64,000 nucleotides of DNA from Pseudomonas fluorescens (GCF_000968015.1 NZ_LACH01000035.1:22026-86025), one strand, 5' to 3'; shown: positions 35,403-44,316, counted from the stretch's first letter. Notes: generated by a model not told the origin, from the sequence alone. Numbers and translations: made by a program.

Positions 35403-35984
35403 CTAAACCTGAGGTTTTGCTGCTGGCTGCCACAAAATCTCGGCAATCCCCTGCCGCTTGGCGATCAACCGCGCCACCACAAACAACAAGTCCGACAACC
35501 GATTGATGTACGCCAACCCAACTCCGGCCAACGGTTCGACGGTATTCAAATGCTGACACCGTCGCTCGGCACTGCGCGCCAGGCTTCTGCACACATGAGC
35601 CTGGGCAATCAACGCCGAACCACCCGGCAAAATGAAATTCTCCAGCGGCCCCAGCTCTTCATTCCACACATCGATCGCGGCTTCCAGACGTTCCACTTCT
35701 GCCGTGTTCAGTGCCTGATACACCGGCATCGCCAGTTCACCACCCAAGTCGAACAACCGATGCTGGCAAGGCGCCAAAACCTCGATCACCTCGTTCAATC
35801 CTGGAAAAGTGCCACTTTCCGTCGCCAACCCGGCCAATAGCACACCCACCTGACTGTTCAGCGTATCGACCTCGCCAATGGCTTCGATCCGTGGATGATC
35901 CTTGGGCACGCGGCGGCCGTCGCCCAGCCCGGTTTCGCCTTTGTCGCCAGTGCGGGTGTAAATCTTCGACAAGCGAAAGCCCAT
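35403..35984 (-). CDS. PduO-type cob(I)alamin adenosyltransferase
   Basis: Enzyme of 193 residues that transfers the adenosyl group of ATP to cobalamin. The ATP-binding start SKIYTRTGDKGETGLGDG and the family signature RSLARSAERRCQHL with the preceding FILPGGSALIAQAHVC are visible. The start is MGFRLSKIY, two bases after the stop of the sensor-kinase gene; a longer upstream frame lies inside that gene and is not used. Confidence 0.92.
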   Translation of the reverse strand: MGFRLSKIYTRTGDKGETGLGDGRRVPKDHPRIEAIGEVDTLNSQVGVLLAGLATESGTFPGLNEVIEVLAPCQHRLFDLGGELAMPVYQALNTAEVERLEAAIDVWNEELGPLENFILPGGSALIAQAHVCRSLARSAERRCQHLNTVEPLAGVGLAYINRLSDLLFVVARLIAKRQGIAEILWQPAAKPQV

Positions 35985-35986
35985 GG

Positions 35987-38032
35987 TTACCTCGATAGCT
36001 GATTGAGTTCTTGAGAGACGAGCGGGGTGCCCGCCAAGGGCAGGCGCAAGGTGAAACACGTGCCTTGGCCCAGGGTCGATTGCACTTCCATCTGACCCTT
36101 GTGGTTGTTGGTAATGATGAAATACGAGACCGACAGGCCAAGGCCGGTGCCCTGACCGATTTCCTTGGTGGTGAAAAATGGCTCGAAGGTGCGTTTGCGC
36201 ACGCTCTCGCTCATGCCGATGCCGTTGTCCTCCACCTGGATTTCCGCCCACGGCGGATTCAGCTTGGTGCGCAGAATGATCCGTCCCGGCTCGCGGTCGT
36301 CTTCACGTTGGTGAATCGCCTGAGCGGCGTTTTTCAGCAGATTGAGCAGCACTTGCTCCAGTTCGTTCGCCGTGCCAGGCACCGGACCGAGTTGTGGATC
36401 GAACTGGCGAATGATCGCCTGGCCCTTGAAGTCGAAACCGATCGCCAGGTCGAAGTCGTTGCCGGCAATTTCTACCGCCTGATCGATCAGCGCCGGCAGG
36501 TCACAGGGGGCCATTTGCCGGGTACTGCGGCGACTGAAGCTGAGCATGTGCGTGACAATTTTTGCCGCCCGGGCGCCAGCCTGTTGAATGCCGTCGAGCA
36601 ACTGCGGCACTTCGCGCGCTTGCAGGTATTTGTTGACCGTATCCAGCGCGATCCCGTTTTGCTCGGCTTGTTCGAGGTTCTTCGGCAGATCAGGCGAAAG
36701 GCGTCGGCGAATGTTCTGCACGTTGTGCAGGATCGCGCCTAACGGGTTGTTGATCTCGTGGGCCATACCCGCGGCGAGGCCACCAACCGAGAGCATTTTT
36801 TCCGACTGCACCATCATTTCTTCCAGCGACAGGCGCTGAGTGATGTCGTCGATCCGGATCACCACACCACGCCCGGCACCGCCCATCAGCGGGTAGAACG
36901 TCAGTGCGTAGTGCTTGGGTTCTTCGTCCTTGAGCCACGTCACCCGTTCAATCTTGGCCACTGTGTGCTGCTCGACGGTTTGCTTGAGCTGTGGCAGAAA
37001 CGGCTTGAGTGGTTCGAAGGCAAGGAAGATCGGCTGGTTCAAGGCTTCGTCGAGGCGCGTGCCGGAGAGGGCGCTGGCCTCCTGATTCCACTGCGTCACA
37101 TAGAGCTGTTCATCAAGGGCGATCAGCGCCGAGGGCATGGAATCGATGATGCTGTTGAGGTAGTTCTGGAAACCGGTGAGCTTCTTCTCGATCTTGCTGC
37201 GCACCTGAACTTCGAGTTCCAGTTTGCGATTGGTATGCCGGGTTTCTTCGGCCAGGCCCTGAGCCTGGTCATACGCAGCCTGGGAATCGTCCCGAGCCCG
37301 CTTGAGTTGCTGCTCCCGGGCTTCGATCCGCGAGAGCATGGTGTTGAACGCCTCGGCGAGGCTGCCGATTTCGTCATGGTTGCCGCGGGAGGCGCGCAGG
37401 GCGTAGTTCTCTTCCCGGGTCACTTGCCGGGACAGCTCTTCGAGCTGATGGATCGGCCGGGTAATCAGGCGTTTGATCTGTCGGGCGATCACCAGCCACA
37501 ACAGCACACTGAAGATCAGAATTCCGAGGCTGGCGGTCAGGGTCCCGGTGTAGAACGCCATCGGCAGTTCGCTGCTGGCGACCAGTAACAGATGGCCGGG
37601 CGCGGTGCCGGGGCGGGGCAGGGTGATGACTTGATTGCTGCGAAACTCGGTGGCTTGCCAGGACTCAATGTGCCGGTAACGCGTTGGCAGGCTCAGATTG
37701 TCGCCATGCTGCAACTGCGCCAGACGTTCGCCCTTGCCGTCATAAAGGGCCGCCGCGCGTAACGGTGAATAGCTGTTGAGCTCATTGAGCAGGCGTTCGG
37801 CGCTTTGCGGTGACTGCAAGGCTTCGGACACCAGGCTGGGGTTGGACACCAGGCGGCCGATGGTCTGCAAGGCCTGAGGGGCCATGCTTTCCTGGGAGAT
37901 GTAGTACGCGGCGCTGATAAAGGTCAGGTTGGCGACCAGCAGGACGGTGGTCAACAGCACCAGCAGGGCGGCCAGCAATTTCTGGCCGACCGGAAGGTTT
38001 TCAAGGCGCTGGCGCAATGGCATCAGGTTCAT
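35987..38032 (-). CDS. Membrane PAS sensor histidine kinase
   Basis: Kinase of 681 residues. Helix about 18-42, periplasmic domain to about 165, second helix about 168-188, HAMP, long coiled coil, PAS domain about 300-410, HisKA with GLAAGMAHEINNPLGAIL and ATPase domain with N box LEQVLLNLLKNAAQAI, G1 VEDNGIGM, and G2 GQGTGLGLSVSYFI. The NtrB-like HEINNP form suggests it works with a response regulator encoded elsewhere; none is adjacent. The start could be three codons downstream. By memory the P. aeruginosa equivalent is PA4398. Confidence 0.88.
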   Translation of the reverse strand: MNLMPLRQRLENLPVGQKLLAALLVLLTTVLLVANLTFISAAYYISQESMAPQALQTIGRLVSNPSLVSEALQSPQSAERLLNELNSYSPLRAAALYDGKGERLAQLQHGDNLSLPTRYRHIESWQATEFRSNQVITLPRPGTAPGHLLLVASSELPMAFYTGTLTASLGILIFSVLLWLVIARQIKRLITRPIHQLEELSRQVTREENYALRASRGNHDEIGSLAEAFNTMLSRIEAREQQLKRARDDSQAAYDQAQGLAEETRHTNRKLELEVQVRSKIEKKLTGFQNYLNSIIDSMPSALIALDEQLYVTQWNQEASALSGTRLDEALNQPIFLAFEPLKPFLPQLKQTVEQHTVAKIERVTWLKDEEPKHYALTFYPLMGGAGRGVVIRIDDITQRLSLEEMMVQSEKMLSVGGLAAGMAHEINNPLGAILHNVQNIRRRLSPDLPKNLEQAEQNGIALDTVNKYLQAREVPQLLDGIQQAGARAAKIVTHMLSFSRRSTRQMAPCDLPALIDQAVEIAGNDFDLAIGFDFKGQAIIRQFDPQLGPVPGTANELEQVLLNLLKNAAQAIHQREDDREPGRIILRTKLNPPWAEIQVEDNGIGMSESVRKRTFEPFFTTKEIGQGTGLGLSVSYFIITNNHKGQMEVQSTLGQGTCFTLRLPLAGTPLVSQELNQLSR

Positions 38033-38068
38033 CGCTGAATAGGAACAAGTGGCCAGCGTAGCCGCTGC

Positions 38069-38986
38069 TCAGTCGCTGGGCAATCCAAGGCTGTGCAGAT
38101 GGGTGATCAATCTTTGCTCAAGTTGATTGAGGTGTGGCAAGTTGAGTTGATGCCTCGCGGCGACTTTGCAGGCATGACCCAATAGATAGCTGATCTCGGT
38201 CCGGCGCTGGTTCGCGACGTCCTGGTACATCGAAGAGTAGTTGGCGGCGGTCGCGTGAATCACCCGTTCGACTTCCTGTTGAAGGTCCTCGGCCGCTGCC
38301 GGTTGACCGCACCGCTCAAGCAACTCGGTCAATTCGCCGCAAAGGGTGGCGACTTCGCAGTGGTGCTCCTGTAAACCGCCATTACGGCAATCGTGCAGCA
38401 CGGTCAGCGGATTGATCGCACAGTTGAGCGCCAGTTTTCGCCACAGCCGGGTCAGAATGTCGGTGCTCCACTCGTGGGGAATACCGGCGGCGCTCACGTC
38501 ATCCAGCCAGATCGGCGCCACGGGATGCCCCGCATCCCCCAGCCAGGTGTAACCGTGGCCGGCGAATACCACGCGCCAGTCGCCATCGCGAAAGGCACCT
38601 TCGGTGCTCGACGCATAAATGCAGCGGGCTTGCGGGACCTGTGTGGCGACGGCGTCCTGGCTGCCAAGACCGTTCTGCAACAGGATCAGCTCGGCGTCGG
38701 GGGCCAGGCGCGGTGCCAGTTGGGCTACGGCTTTCTCGGCATCGTAGGCTTTACAGGCCACCAGCAGGCGGTTGATCGGTTCATTGTTGTCGGGTGTCTC
38801 GGCGGGAACCGGATAGCACTGCGCTTTACCGTGTTCGACCAGCGTCAACCCACCCGCCGCCTCATACGCCTGCAAGCGTGCAGCGTCCCGCACGATCAGC
38901 TTGACCGGCACGCCGGCCCGCGCCAGTCGAGTGGCCCATAAGGTGCCAAGGCTGCCGGCGCCCAGAACATGCCAGGTGGTGGACAT
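38069..38986 (-). CDS. panE: 2-dehydropantoate 2-reductase
   Basis: NADPH-dependent ketopantoate reductase of pantothenate synthesis, 305 residues from MSTTWHVLGAGSLGTLWATR. Dinucleotide motif GAGSLG at residues 9-14; the catalytic Lys in RLWRKLALNCAINPLTVL and the NQRRTEISYLLGHA region near the C terminus are typical of the family. The open frame extending upstream overlaps yajQ antisense and is not coding. Confidence 0.93.
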   Translation of the reverse strand: MSTTWHVLGAGSLGTLWATRLARAGVPVKLIVRDAARLQAYEAAGGLTLVEHGKAQCYPVPAETPDNNEPINRLLVACKAYDAEKAVAQLAPRLAPDAELILLQNGLGSQDAVATQVPQARCIYASSTEGAFRDGDWRVVFAGHGYTWLGDAGHPVAPIWLDDVSAAGIPHEWSTDILTRLWRKLALNCAINPLTVLHDCRNGGLQEHHCEVATLCGELTELLERCGQPAAAEDLQQEVERVIHATAANYSSMYQDVANQRRTEISYLLGHACKVAARHQLNLPHLNQLEQRLITHLHSLGLPSD

Positions 38987-39049
38987 CAGCTTTTTGCTCT
39001 GTTTATCGCGCGCATGGGAGGCTCGCAGTGAATGATGGGAAAGACCCGT

Positions 39050-39055
39050 TATAAT
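39050..39055 (+). promoter_or_regulatory. Probable -10 box of yajQ
   Basis: Perfect TATAAT about 73 bp upstream of the yajQ ATG, in the panE-yajQ divergent gap. No good -35 at 16-18 bp is seen. Confidence 0.4.
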
Positions 39056-39127
39056 CAGCGCGGATTTTAACCGCAAGCCAGGCGTGCTCCATCGTGATCG
39101 AGCATGCCCTTTTATTGGAGAGATTAC

Positions 39128-39613
39128 ATGCCGTCGTTCGACGTGGTATCCGAACTGGACAAACACGAAGTCACCAACGCGGTCGAAAACGCCGTCAAGG
39201 AACTCGATCGTCGTTATGACCTGAAAGGCAAAGGCACCTTCGAGTTCAAGGAAAAGGACCTGACCGTCAACCTGACTGCTGAAGCCGATTTCCAGCTCGA
39301 AGCGATGATTGAGATCCTCAAGCTGGCCCTGGTCAAGCGCAAAATCGACGTGCAGTGCCTTGAAGTCAAGGATGCCTATGCGTCGGGCAAACTGATGAAG
39401 CAGGAAGCGGTCCTCAAGGAAGGCATCGACAAAGAGCTGGCGAAGAAAATCGTCGCTCATGTCAAAGACGCCAAGCTCAAGGTTCAGGCTGCCATTCAGG
39501 GTGAGCAAGTGCGCATTACCGGCAAGAAGCGTGATGACTTGCAGGAAGCCATCGCGGCCCTGCGCGCCAAGACTTTCGATATGCCGCTGCAGTTCAACAA
39601 CTTCCGCGACTGA
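39128..39613 (+). CDS. yajQ: YajQ family cyclic-di-GMP-binding protein
   Basis: Protein of 161 residues, YajQ/UPF0234 family, starting MPSFDVVSELDKHEVTNAV with GGAG nine bases before the ATG. The family forms a two-domain fold that binds nucleotides; members in Xanthomonas and Pseudomonas bind cyclic di-GMP and affect virulence gene expression. C-terminal TFDMPLQFNNFRD is conserved. It is monocistronic. Confidence 0.95.
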   Translation: MPSFDVVSELDKHEVTNAVENAVKELDRRYDLKGKGTFEFKEKDLTVNLTAEADFQLEAMIEILKLALVKRKIDVQCLEVKDAYASGKLMKQEAVLKEGIDKELAKKIVAHVKDAKLKVQAAIQGEQVRITGKKRDDLQEAIAALRAKTFDMPLQFNNFRD

Positions 39614-39628
39614 CCTTTCAGGCGGGAA

Positions 39629-39750
39629 CCTGTGGGAGCGACGGGCGGCGATCCGACTTGCTCGCGATTGCGGTGTGTCATTCAACAGTGATGTCGACTG
39701 ATACGCCCTCATCGCGAGCAAGTCGGATCGCCGCCCGTCGCTCCCACAGG
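39629..39750. repeat. Variant REPIN with 40-bp perfect arms
   Basis: Perfect 40+40 bp inverted repeat with a 42-base centre. The outer part CCTGTGGGAGCGA and inner part CTTGCTCGCGAT are those of the local REP family, but CGGGCGGCGATCCGA is inserted between them in both arms. The symmetric change implies duplication or gene conversion between arms. It lies between yajQ and the mechanosensitive channel gene. Confidence 0.92.
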
Positions 39751-39777
39751 GATTGTGCTTAACGCAGGAGAAAGAAG

Positions 39778-40620
39778 ATGGATTTGAATACTGAAGTGGA
39801 CAACCTGGTCAAGGCGTCTCAAGCCTGGATTCCGATGATCATGGAATACGGCAGCCGCGTGTTGCTGGCGGTGATCACCCTGGCCGTCGGCTGGTGGCTG
39901 ATCAACAAGGTGACGCAAAAGCTCGGTGGCCTGCTGGCGCTGCGTAACGCCGACCTCGCGCTGCAAGGCTTCATCAGCAGCCTGGCAAACATCATTCTCA
40001 AGGTTTTGCTGATCGTCAGCGTCGCCTCAATGATCGGCGTGGAAACCACTTCGTTCGTCGCAGCCATCGGTGCGGCAGGTCTGGCCATCGGTCTGGCCTT
40101 GCAGGGCAGCCTGGCGAACTTCGCCGGTGGTGTGCTGATTCTGTTGTTCCGCCCGTTCCGCATTGGTGACTGGATCGAAGCCCAAGGTGTTGCCGGCACA
40201 GTCGACAGCATCCAGATCTTCCACACCGTCCTGCGCACCGGTGATAACAAAACCATCATCGTGCCGAACGGCAACCTGTCGAACGGCATCATCACCAACA
40301 CTAACCGTCAGCCGACCCGTAAGGTCGTGTTTGATGTGGGTGTGGATTACGAAGCGGACCTGCAGAAGGCCCGTCATGTTTTGCTGGACTTGGCCAACGA
40401 TGAGCGTGTTTTGGCTGACCCGGCACCACAGGCAGTGATTTCGACACTGGGTGATAGTTCGATTACTGTTTCCCTTCGAGTGTGGGTCAAGACTGCTGAT
40501 TACTGGGATGTGATGTTCATGTTCAACGAACAGTCCCGTGATCGTTTGAAAACGGCTGGTATCGATATCCCGTTTCCACAGCGGGTTATTCGAGTGGTTC
40601 AGGAATCGGCTGTGCAGTGA
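39778..40620 (+). CDS. Small-conductance mechanosensitive channel (MscS family)
   Basis: Channel of 280 residues that opens on hypo-osmotic shock. Three N-terminal helices; pore helix with the Gly/Ala pattern AAIGAAGLAIGLALQGSLANFAGGVLIL; then the beta domain FRPFRIGDWIEAQGVAGTVDSI and the vestibule domain with IVPNGNLSNGIITN. Length is that of the minimal E. coli MscS. GGAG precedes the ATG. Confidence 0.93.
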   Translation: MDLNTEVDNLVKASQAWIPMIMEYGSRVLLAVITLAVGWWLINKVTQKLGGLLALRNADLALQGFISSLANIILKVLLIVSVASMIGVETTSFVAAIGAAGLAIGLALQGSLANFAGGVLILLFRPFRIGDWIEAQGVAGTVDSIQIFHTVLRTGDNKTIIVPNGNLSNGIITNTNRQPTRKVVFDVGVDYEADLQKARHVLLDLANDERVLADPAPQAVISTLGDSSITVSLRVWVKTADYWDVMFMFNEQSRDRLKTAGIDIPFPQRVIRVVQESAVQ

Positions 40621-40630
40621 TCCGTCTTTC

Positions 40631-40662
40631 GAACATGTCTGACTCTTAGGTCAGGCATGTTC
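40631..40662 (+). terminator. Hairpin directly after the MscS gene
   Basis: Thirteen-pair stem GAACATGTCTGAC / GTCAGGCATGTTC with one T-G wobble and a six-base loop. The tail is A-rich rather than T-rich, so it may stabilise the mRNA end rather than terminate alone. Confidence 0.5.
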
Positions 40663-40703
40663 TGGAAAAAGTCGATCATCTAAATGCTGTGTTGTCGCCA
40701 ATA

Positions 40704-40731
40704 AAAAGGCCCATCCGAAGATGGGCCTTTT
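40704..40731. terminator. Bidirectional terminator between the MscS gene and oprD
   Basis: Perfect twelve-pair stem AAAAGGCCCATC / GATGGGCCTTTT with CGAA loop; A and T runs on both sides suit termination from either gene. Confidence 0.92.
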
Positions 40732-40760
40732 GTTTGTTACCGCAAATTAATTGCTTGCGA

Positions 40761-42092
40761 TTACAAGATCGACAGCGGGTAGTCAACGATCAGGCGGAAC
40801 TCGTCGATGCTTCCTTCAAACGCGTCGTCCTGGTTGGCGCGGTGCCATGCTTGACGAATACGGAAGGACAGATCCTTGGCCGGGCCGGTTTGTACTACGT
40901 ACTTGGCTTCGACGTCGGTTTCGTGGTGTTTGCCGTCTGCACCGTAGAAGCCGGTGTAGGCGCTGTTCGACGGAGTGTTGGTGCCGTCGATGTCCCAGCC
41001 TTTGGCGTAACGGGTCATGAAGCTCAAGCCTGGAACGCCGTACTCGGCCATTTTCAGATCGTAACGGATCTGGGCAGACTTCTCGCCAGGGGCGTTGAAG
41101 TCAGAGTACTGGATGGAGTTGGCGAGGAAAATCGAGTCGCCGCCGCGGTTGTTCTTGCCCACACCGATGTAGTCGAACGGGGTGTCACCATTGATCTTCT
41201 GGAAGCCTAAGGTGATGGTGTGCGCTTTCAGGAACGAGAAAGCGGCTGCCAGCGAGTAGGCGGTATTGCTGATGTCACCAGCTTTAGCGTCGCCAGTATC
41301 GGTGGTGCGATAGATGTTACCGTCCAGGTTGACCGACTGATCGCCACCCATTGGAATGGTGTAGTTCAGGTTGGCGTAGTACTGGTTCCAGATGTCTTCC
41401 AGCTTGGCGCCATACAGCGACGCGCTCAGATTGTCGGTGATGCCGTACTTGCCACCGAAGTAGTCGATGGAGTTGGCTTTCACGGCAGCGTAAGTTGCCC
41501 ACAGATCGCCGTCACGGGAGTTTCTGTCCTGGCTGGTCGCCGAGTAGAAGTGGCCGGCTTCGAGGTCAAGGTCTTTGACTTCGCTGCTCTGCAGTTGGAT
41601 ACCGCTGGCAGTTTGGTGAAGGATACGGGAACCGCCAACAGCGAACACCGGAGAGGTGCTTGGCTGCATGTCGCCGACTTTCAGCTCGGTCTTGGAGATG
41701 CGGAACTTGGCGGCAGCGCCGGCTTTGCCCTGGTTGTTTTCGACCTCGCCATCACTGCCCACGGGCATGTTGCCGGTACCACCATATTTGTCGGAACCGT
41801 CCAGCTTAATGGCCAGTTGACCCCAGGCTTCAACGCCAACACCGATCAGACCTTGGGTGTAGCCTGAGCTGAACATGCCCTGGATGCCCTGGGTCCAGTC
41901 TTTGTCGTCGGTTGCGCCGTCTTTCTTGTTGCGATTGTAGTAGTAGTTGCGAACTAGCAAGTCGAGCTTGCTGTCTTCAACAAAACCTTTGGCTTCTGCC
42001 TGGTCGCTTACGAAAGGTGCGGCTACTGCCAACTGAGTACTGGCTGCTGCTGCAACTGCCAGTGCGATCATGCTCCACTTCATCACGCGCAT
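40761..42092 (-). CDS. oprD: Outer-membrane porin OprD
   Basis: Substrate-specific porin for basic amino acids and small peptides, and in P. aeruginosa the carbapenem entry route. 443 residues, the exact length I recall for P. aeruginosa OprD. Signal peptide about 1-24 (ends AVAA); PFVSDQAEAKGFVEDSKLDLLVRNYYYNR, NLSASLYGAKLEDIWNQYY and the C-terminal RIRQAWHRANQDD to VDYPLSIL match OprD closely. The order oprD-HIT-slyX-cold shock-dps-aspS equals PA0958-PA0963, supporting true orthology. Confidence 0.95.
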   Translation of the reverse strand: MRVMKWSMIALAVAAAASTQLAVAAPFVSDQAEAKGFVEDSKLDLLVRNYYYNRNKKDGATDDKDWTQGIQGMFSSGYTQGLIGVGVEAWGQLAIKLDGSDKYGGTGNMPVGSDGEVENNQGKAGAAAKFRISKTELKVGDMQPSTSPVFAVGGSRILHQTASGIQLQSSEVKDLDLEAGHFYSATSQDRNSRDGDLWATYAAVKANSIDYFGGKYGITDNLSASLYGAKLEDIWNQYYANLNYTIPMGGDQSVNLDGNIYRTTDTGDAKAGDISNTAYSLAAAFSFLKAHTITLGFQKINGDTPFDYIGVGKNNRGGDSIFLANSIQYSDFNAPGEKSAQIRYDLKMAEYGVPGLSFMTRYAKGWDIDGTNTPSNSAYTGFYGADGKHHETDVEAKYVVQTGPAKDLSFRIRQAWHRANQDDAFEGSIDEFRLIVDYPLSIL

Positions 42093-43007
42093 CGTGATTT
42101 GCTCCTTTGGTTTTTAGAAGAGTACTGCCGTCCCACCTGTTTTATTATCTGGGCGGCTCTTTCTTTTTGTGTCGGCGCAAACTTATATCACGCCGACCAT
42201 GTTGGCGATACTTGCGTATCTAACCTTTCAGCTTCTTTACGACCCTGTCGCAAACAGCTTGGTAGATGTCGCAAATTTACAGCCTCAATGCAAGCGGGCT
42301 GGCAACTTTGGCGTTGTTTTCCAGGGCCTGAGCATCGGTAAAAAGAGTCCCTGGTGAAACGCTTGAATCTCCATCGGGCAACCCTGCCACTGTTTTTATT
42401 TGCCTTAAGGCTTCCACTTCCAGCGGACGCTTTAGAGGCGATGTGGGTGTGAATGCAACAAGCGTGCACAAATCAGAATCCTGCTGGTTTTTTTTCTGAA
42501 AGCCTGACTGTCACTGTAAAAACCTCATAAAACCGGGGGGTTCAAGCACGTTTTGTTCTGGCTTGACGCCATGGTTTGCATCGTGTTGTACCTTCGCTGT
42601 CGACTGCGTGACAACCCCAAACGTTACCGGTTCACCCCGTCAGTGAGTAAATGGCGGATACCTGACCGACTCAGCGTAGACGCACTGTGCGGTTTTGGTG
42701 CAAAAAATTTTAATCGCTGTACTGAATTCATACAGTGCGGCCGTTTGCCAAATTCGAACGCGTCGTTGTTTATCAGTCAGTTCGGCGTTTTTTGTGTGGC
42801 TGCTGGTTCTGTAATGGTGCGCCATGAACGAAAATGACTCATGTCGGGGCGCGTGACCGGTCGTTTGTAGTTTTTCGGGTTGGCTTCAACCATGGTTCGT
42901 CGTGAAGCCAGCGGCGTTCGCAGGTATGCTGCCGTCCTGTCGCTTGGTGCGCCGTCTCTCGAGATGGACGCTAAGCTGAAATTGATGACCAGGCGGGAGT
43001 GCGCGCA
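42093..43007. promoter_or_regulatory. Long oprD-HIT intergenic region
   Basis: About 915 bp between divergent genes, with no convincing coding sequence; the longest frame (94 residues, plus strand, from 42553) has poor codon use and no known domain. It contains the ArgR-like tandem sites, A/T-rich blocks suitable for promoters, and a dyad CTGTA-N9-TACAG near 42718. Such long leaders are usual for heavily regulated porin genes. Confidence 0.5.
42246..42287 (+). promoter_or_regulatory. Candidate tandem ArgR operator upstream of oprD
   Basis: Two TGTCGCAAA copies begin exactly 21 bp apart. As I recall, Pseudomonas ArgR binds two 21-bp half-sites in direct repeat, TGTCGC-N8-AA-N5, and ArgR mediates arginine induction of oprD in P. 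aeruginosa. The TGTCGC parts and the period match; the AA positions read TG and AG. The pair lies about 155-195 bp before the oprD start. Confidence 0.6.
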
Positions 43008-43433
43008 GTGTTCGCTTTAGATCCACGGCTTCAACAAGACACGTTACCGATTGGGGATTTCCCACTCTGCCGGTTACTGCTGTCCAATGATTCGAACTAC
43101 CCCTGGTTCATTCTGGTGCCACGTCGCGACGATATCAGTGAGATATTTCAGTTGGATGTCGCAGATCAGCAGCAGTTGTGGCAGGAAACGACCGCACTGG
43201 CGGAAATGCTCAAGGACTCGTTTGACGCGGACAAATTGAATGTCGCGACCCTGGGTAACGTCGTCAGTCAGTTGCACATGCATGTGATTGTGCGCAAGCG
43301 TGAGGATGCCGCCTGGCCGGCGCCGGTCTGGGGTCAACACCCGGCCAAGCCTTATGGCTCAGAGCAGATCGCGTTGATTCGCGAGCGGTTGCGCCTGGTA
43401 TTGACCGATGATTTTACGTTTCTGGAGGGTTGA
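43008..43433 (+). CDS. HIT domain protein
   Basis: Histidine-triad nucleotide-binding protein of 141 residues. Start is the GTG giving VFALDPRLQQD, with GGGAG eight bases before it, rather than a GTG three codons upstream. The triad reads QLHMHVIVR: the first His of H-x-H-x-H is Gln, as in a branch of the family, while the nucleophile His remains. Probable nucleotide hydrolase or transferase. slyX follows after three bases. Confidence 0.85.
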   Translation: MFALDPRLQQDTLPIGDFPLCRLLLSNDSNYPWFILVPRRDDISEIFQLDVADQQQLWQETTALAEMLKDSFDADKLNVATLGNVVSQLHMHVIVRKREDAAWPAPVWGQHPAKPYGSEQIALIRERLRLVLTDDFTFLEG

Positions 43434-43436
43434 ATC

Positions 43437-43643
43437 ATGAGCCTGGAAGAGCGCGTTACCGATCTGGAGAGCCAGCTGGCGTTTCAGGATGACACCATCC
43501 AGGCATTGAGTGATGTGCTGGCGACGCAGCAGCGTGCGGTTGAGCGCCTGCAACTGCAAATGACTGCCTTGCTCAAGCGGCAAGAGGAAATGGCCGGTCA
43601 GTTCGAGACGTTTGAAGAAGAGGCTCCACCGCCGCATTACTGA
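43437..43643 (+). CDS. slyX: SlyX protein
   Basis: Small coiled-coil protein of 68 residues (LEERVTDLESQLAFQDDTIQALSDVL) ending with the family tail PPPHY. Function unknown; originally linked to phiX174 lysis phenotypes. Co-transcribed with the HIT gene, three bases apart, and ended by a strong terminator. Confidence 0.92.
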   Translation: MSLEERVTDLESQLAFQDDTIQALSDVLATQQRAVERLQLQMTALLKRQEEMAGQFETFEEEAPPPHY

Positions 43644-43669
43644 GTGTGACCAACAGACGGGCAATAAAA

Positions 43670-43698
43670 AACCGCGAACAGCCTGGCTGTTCGCGGTT
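43670..43698. terminator. Bidirectional terminator between slyX and the cold-shock fusion gene
   Basis: Stem AACCGCGAACAG / CTGTTCGCGGTT around CCTGG, with A run before and eight Ts after. Confidence 0.93.
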
Positions 43699-43713
43699 TT
43701 TTTTAGCCTTGAA

Positions 43714-44316
43714 TCAGCGGCGCGGCAGAGCGGCGATCACATCTTCGGCTTGCAGGCCTTTGTCACGATTCATCACGGAGAACTCCACGCGCTGGCCTTC
43801 GACCAGAACACGATGACCTTCGCCACGAATGGCCCGGAAATGCACGAAAATATCATCGCCGGAATCACGGGAAATAAAGCCGAAGCCTTTAGAGGTGTTG
43901 AACCACTTGACGGTACCGGTATCGCGGTTGCTCATGTCATAGCTTGGCGAGACGGCGGCCGGTGAAGATTTGTAGAAGCTGATGGCCAGGTGCAGAAGAA
44001 CGGCAATCAGGGCAGCGACCAGGCTGAACAGAACAGCAGGTTGACCGGCAATGACAGGCATTGGCGCGATCAGCGTCAGGGTTTGCAGGACGACGGCCAG
44101 AACCAGCAGGGCGCTGACCAGGTTTTGCAGTTGATGACGCGGGCCTTTGTTCCAGTAAGGGATAACAGGAGCGAGGGTGAGGTTGAGCAGGCCGAAAAAG
44201 GCCAGGTACAGCGCATCAGGTTGTTGCAGGTAAGGTAAGGCTTCGGATCGCAGGCTAGGGATGAAGGACAACAGCAAGGCTGCTGCGCCCATTAGCAGGT
44301 GGACAATTTTCAACAT
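43714..44316 (-). CDS. Membrane protein with C-terminal cold-shock domain
   Basis: Protein of 200 residues. Four hydrophobic helices fill residues 1-115 (starting MLKIVHLLMGAAALLLSF). A linker with YDMSNRDTG leads to a complete cold-shock domain at about 132-200, with both RNP motifs KGFGFI and DIFVHF. The CSD alone could begin at MSNRDTGTVKWF, so an internal start giving a soluble protein is possible. Corresponds in position to PA0961. The pairing implies RNA binding at the membrane, if the fusion is real. Confidence 0.8.
   Translation of the reverse strand: MLKIVHLLMGAAALLLSFIPSLRSEALPYLQQPDALYLAFFGLLNLTLAPVIPYWNKGPRHQLQNLVSALLVLAVVLQTLTLIAPMPVIAGQPAVLFSLVAALIAVLLHLAISFYKSSPAAVSPSYDMSNRDTGTVKWFNTSKGFGFISRDSGDDIFVHFRAIRGEGHRVLVEGQRVEFSVMNRDKGLQAEDVIAALPRR

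Noticed and set aside
42710..42745. LexA-like dyad CTGTA...TACAG upstream of the HIT gene
   Set aside because: The LexA box needs CTG-N10-CAG; the spacings here are 8 or 13, so it does not fit.
42553..42837. 94-residue frame in the oprD-HIT gap
   Set aside because: Poor codon use, no ribosome site, no recognisable domain; more likely leader/regulatory DNA.
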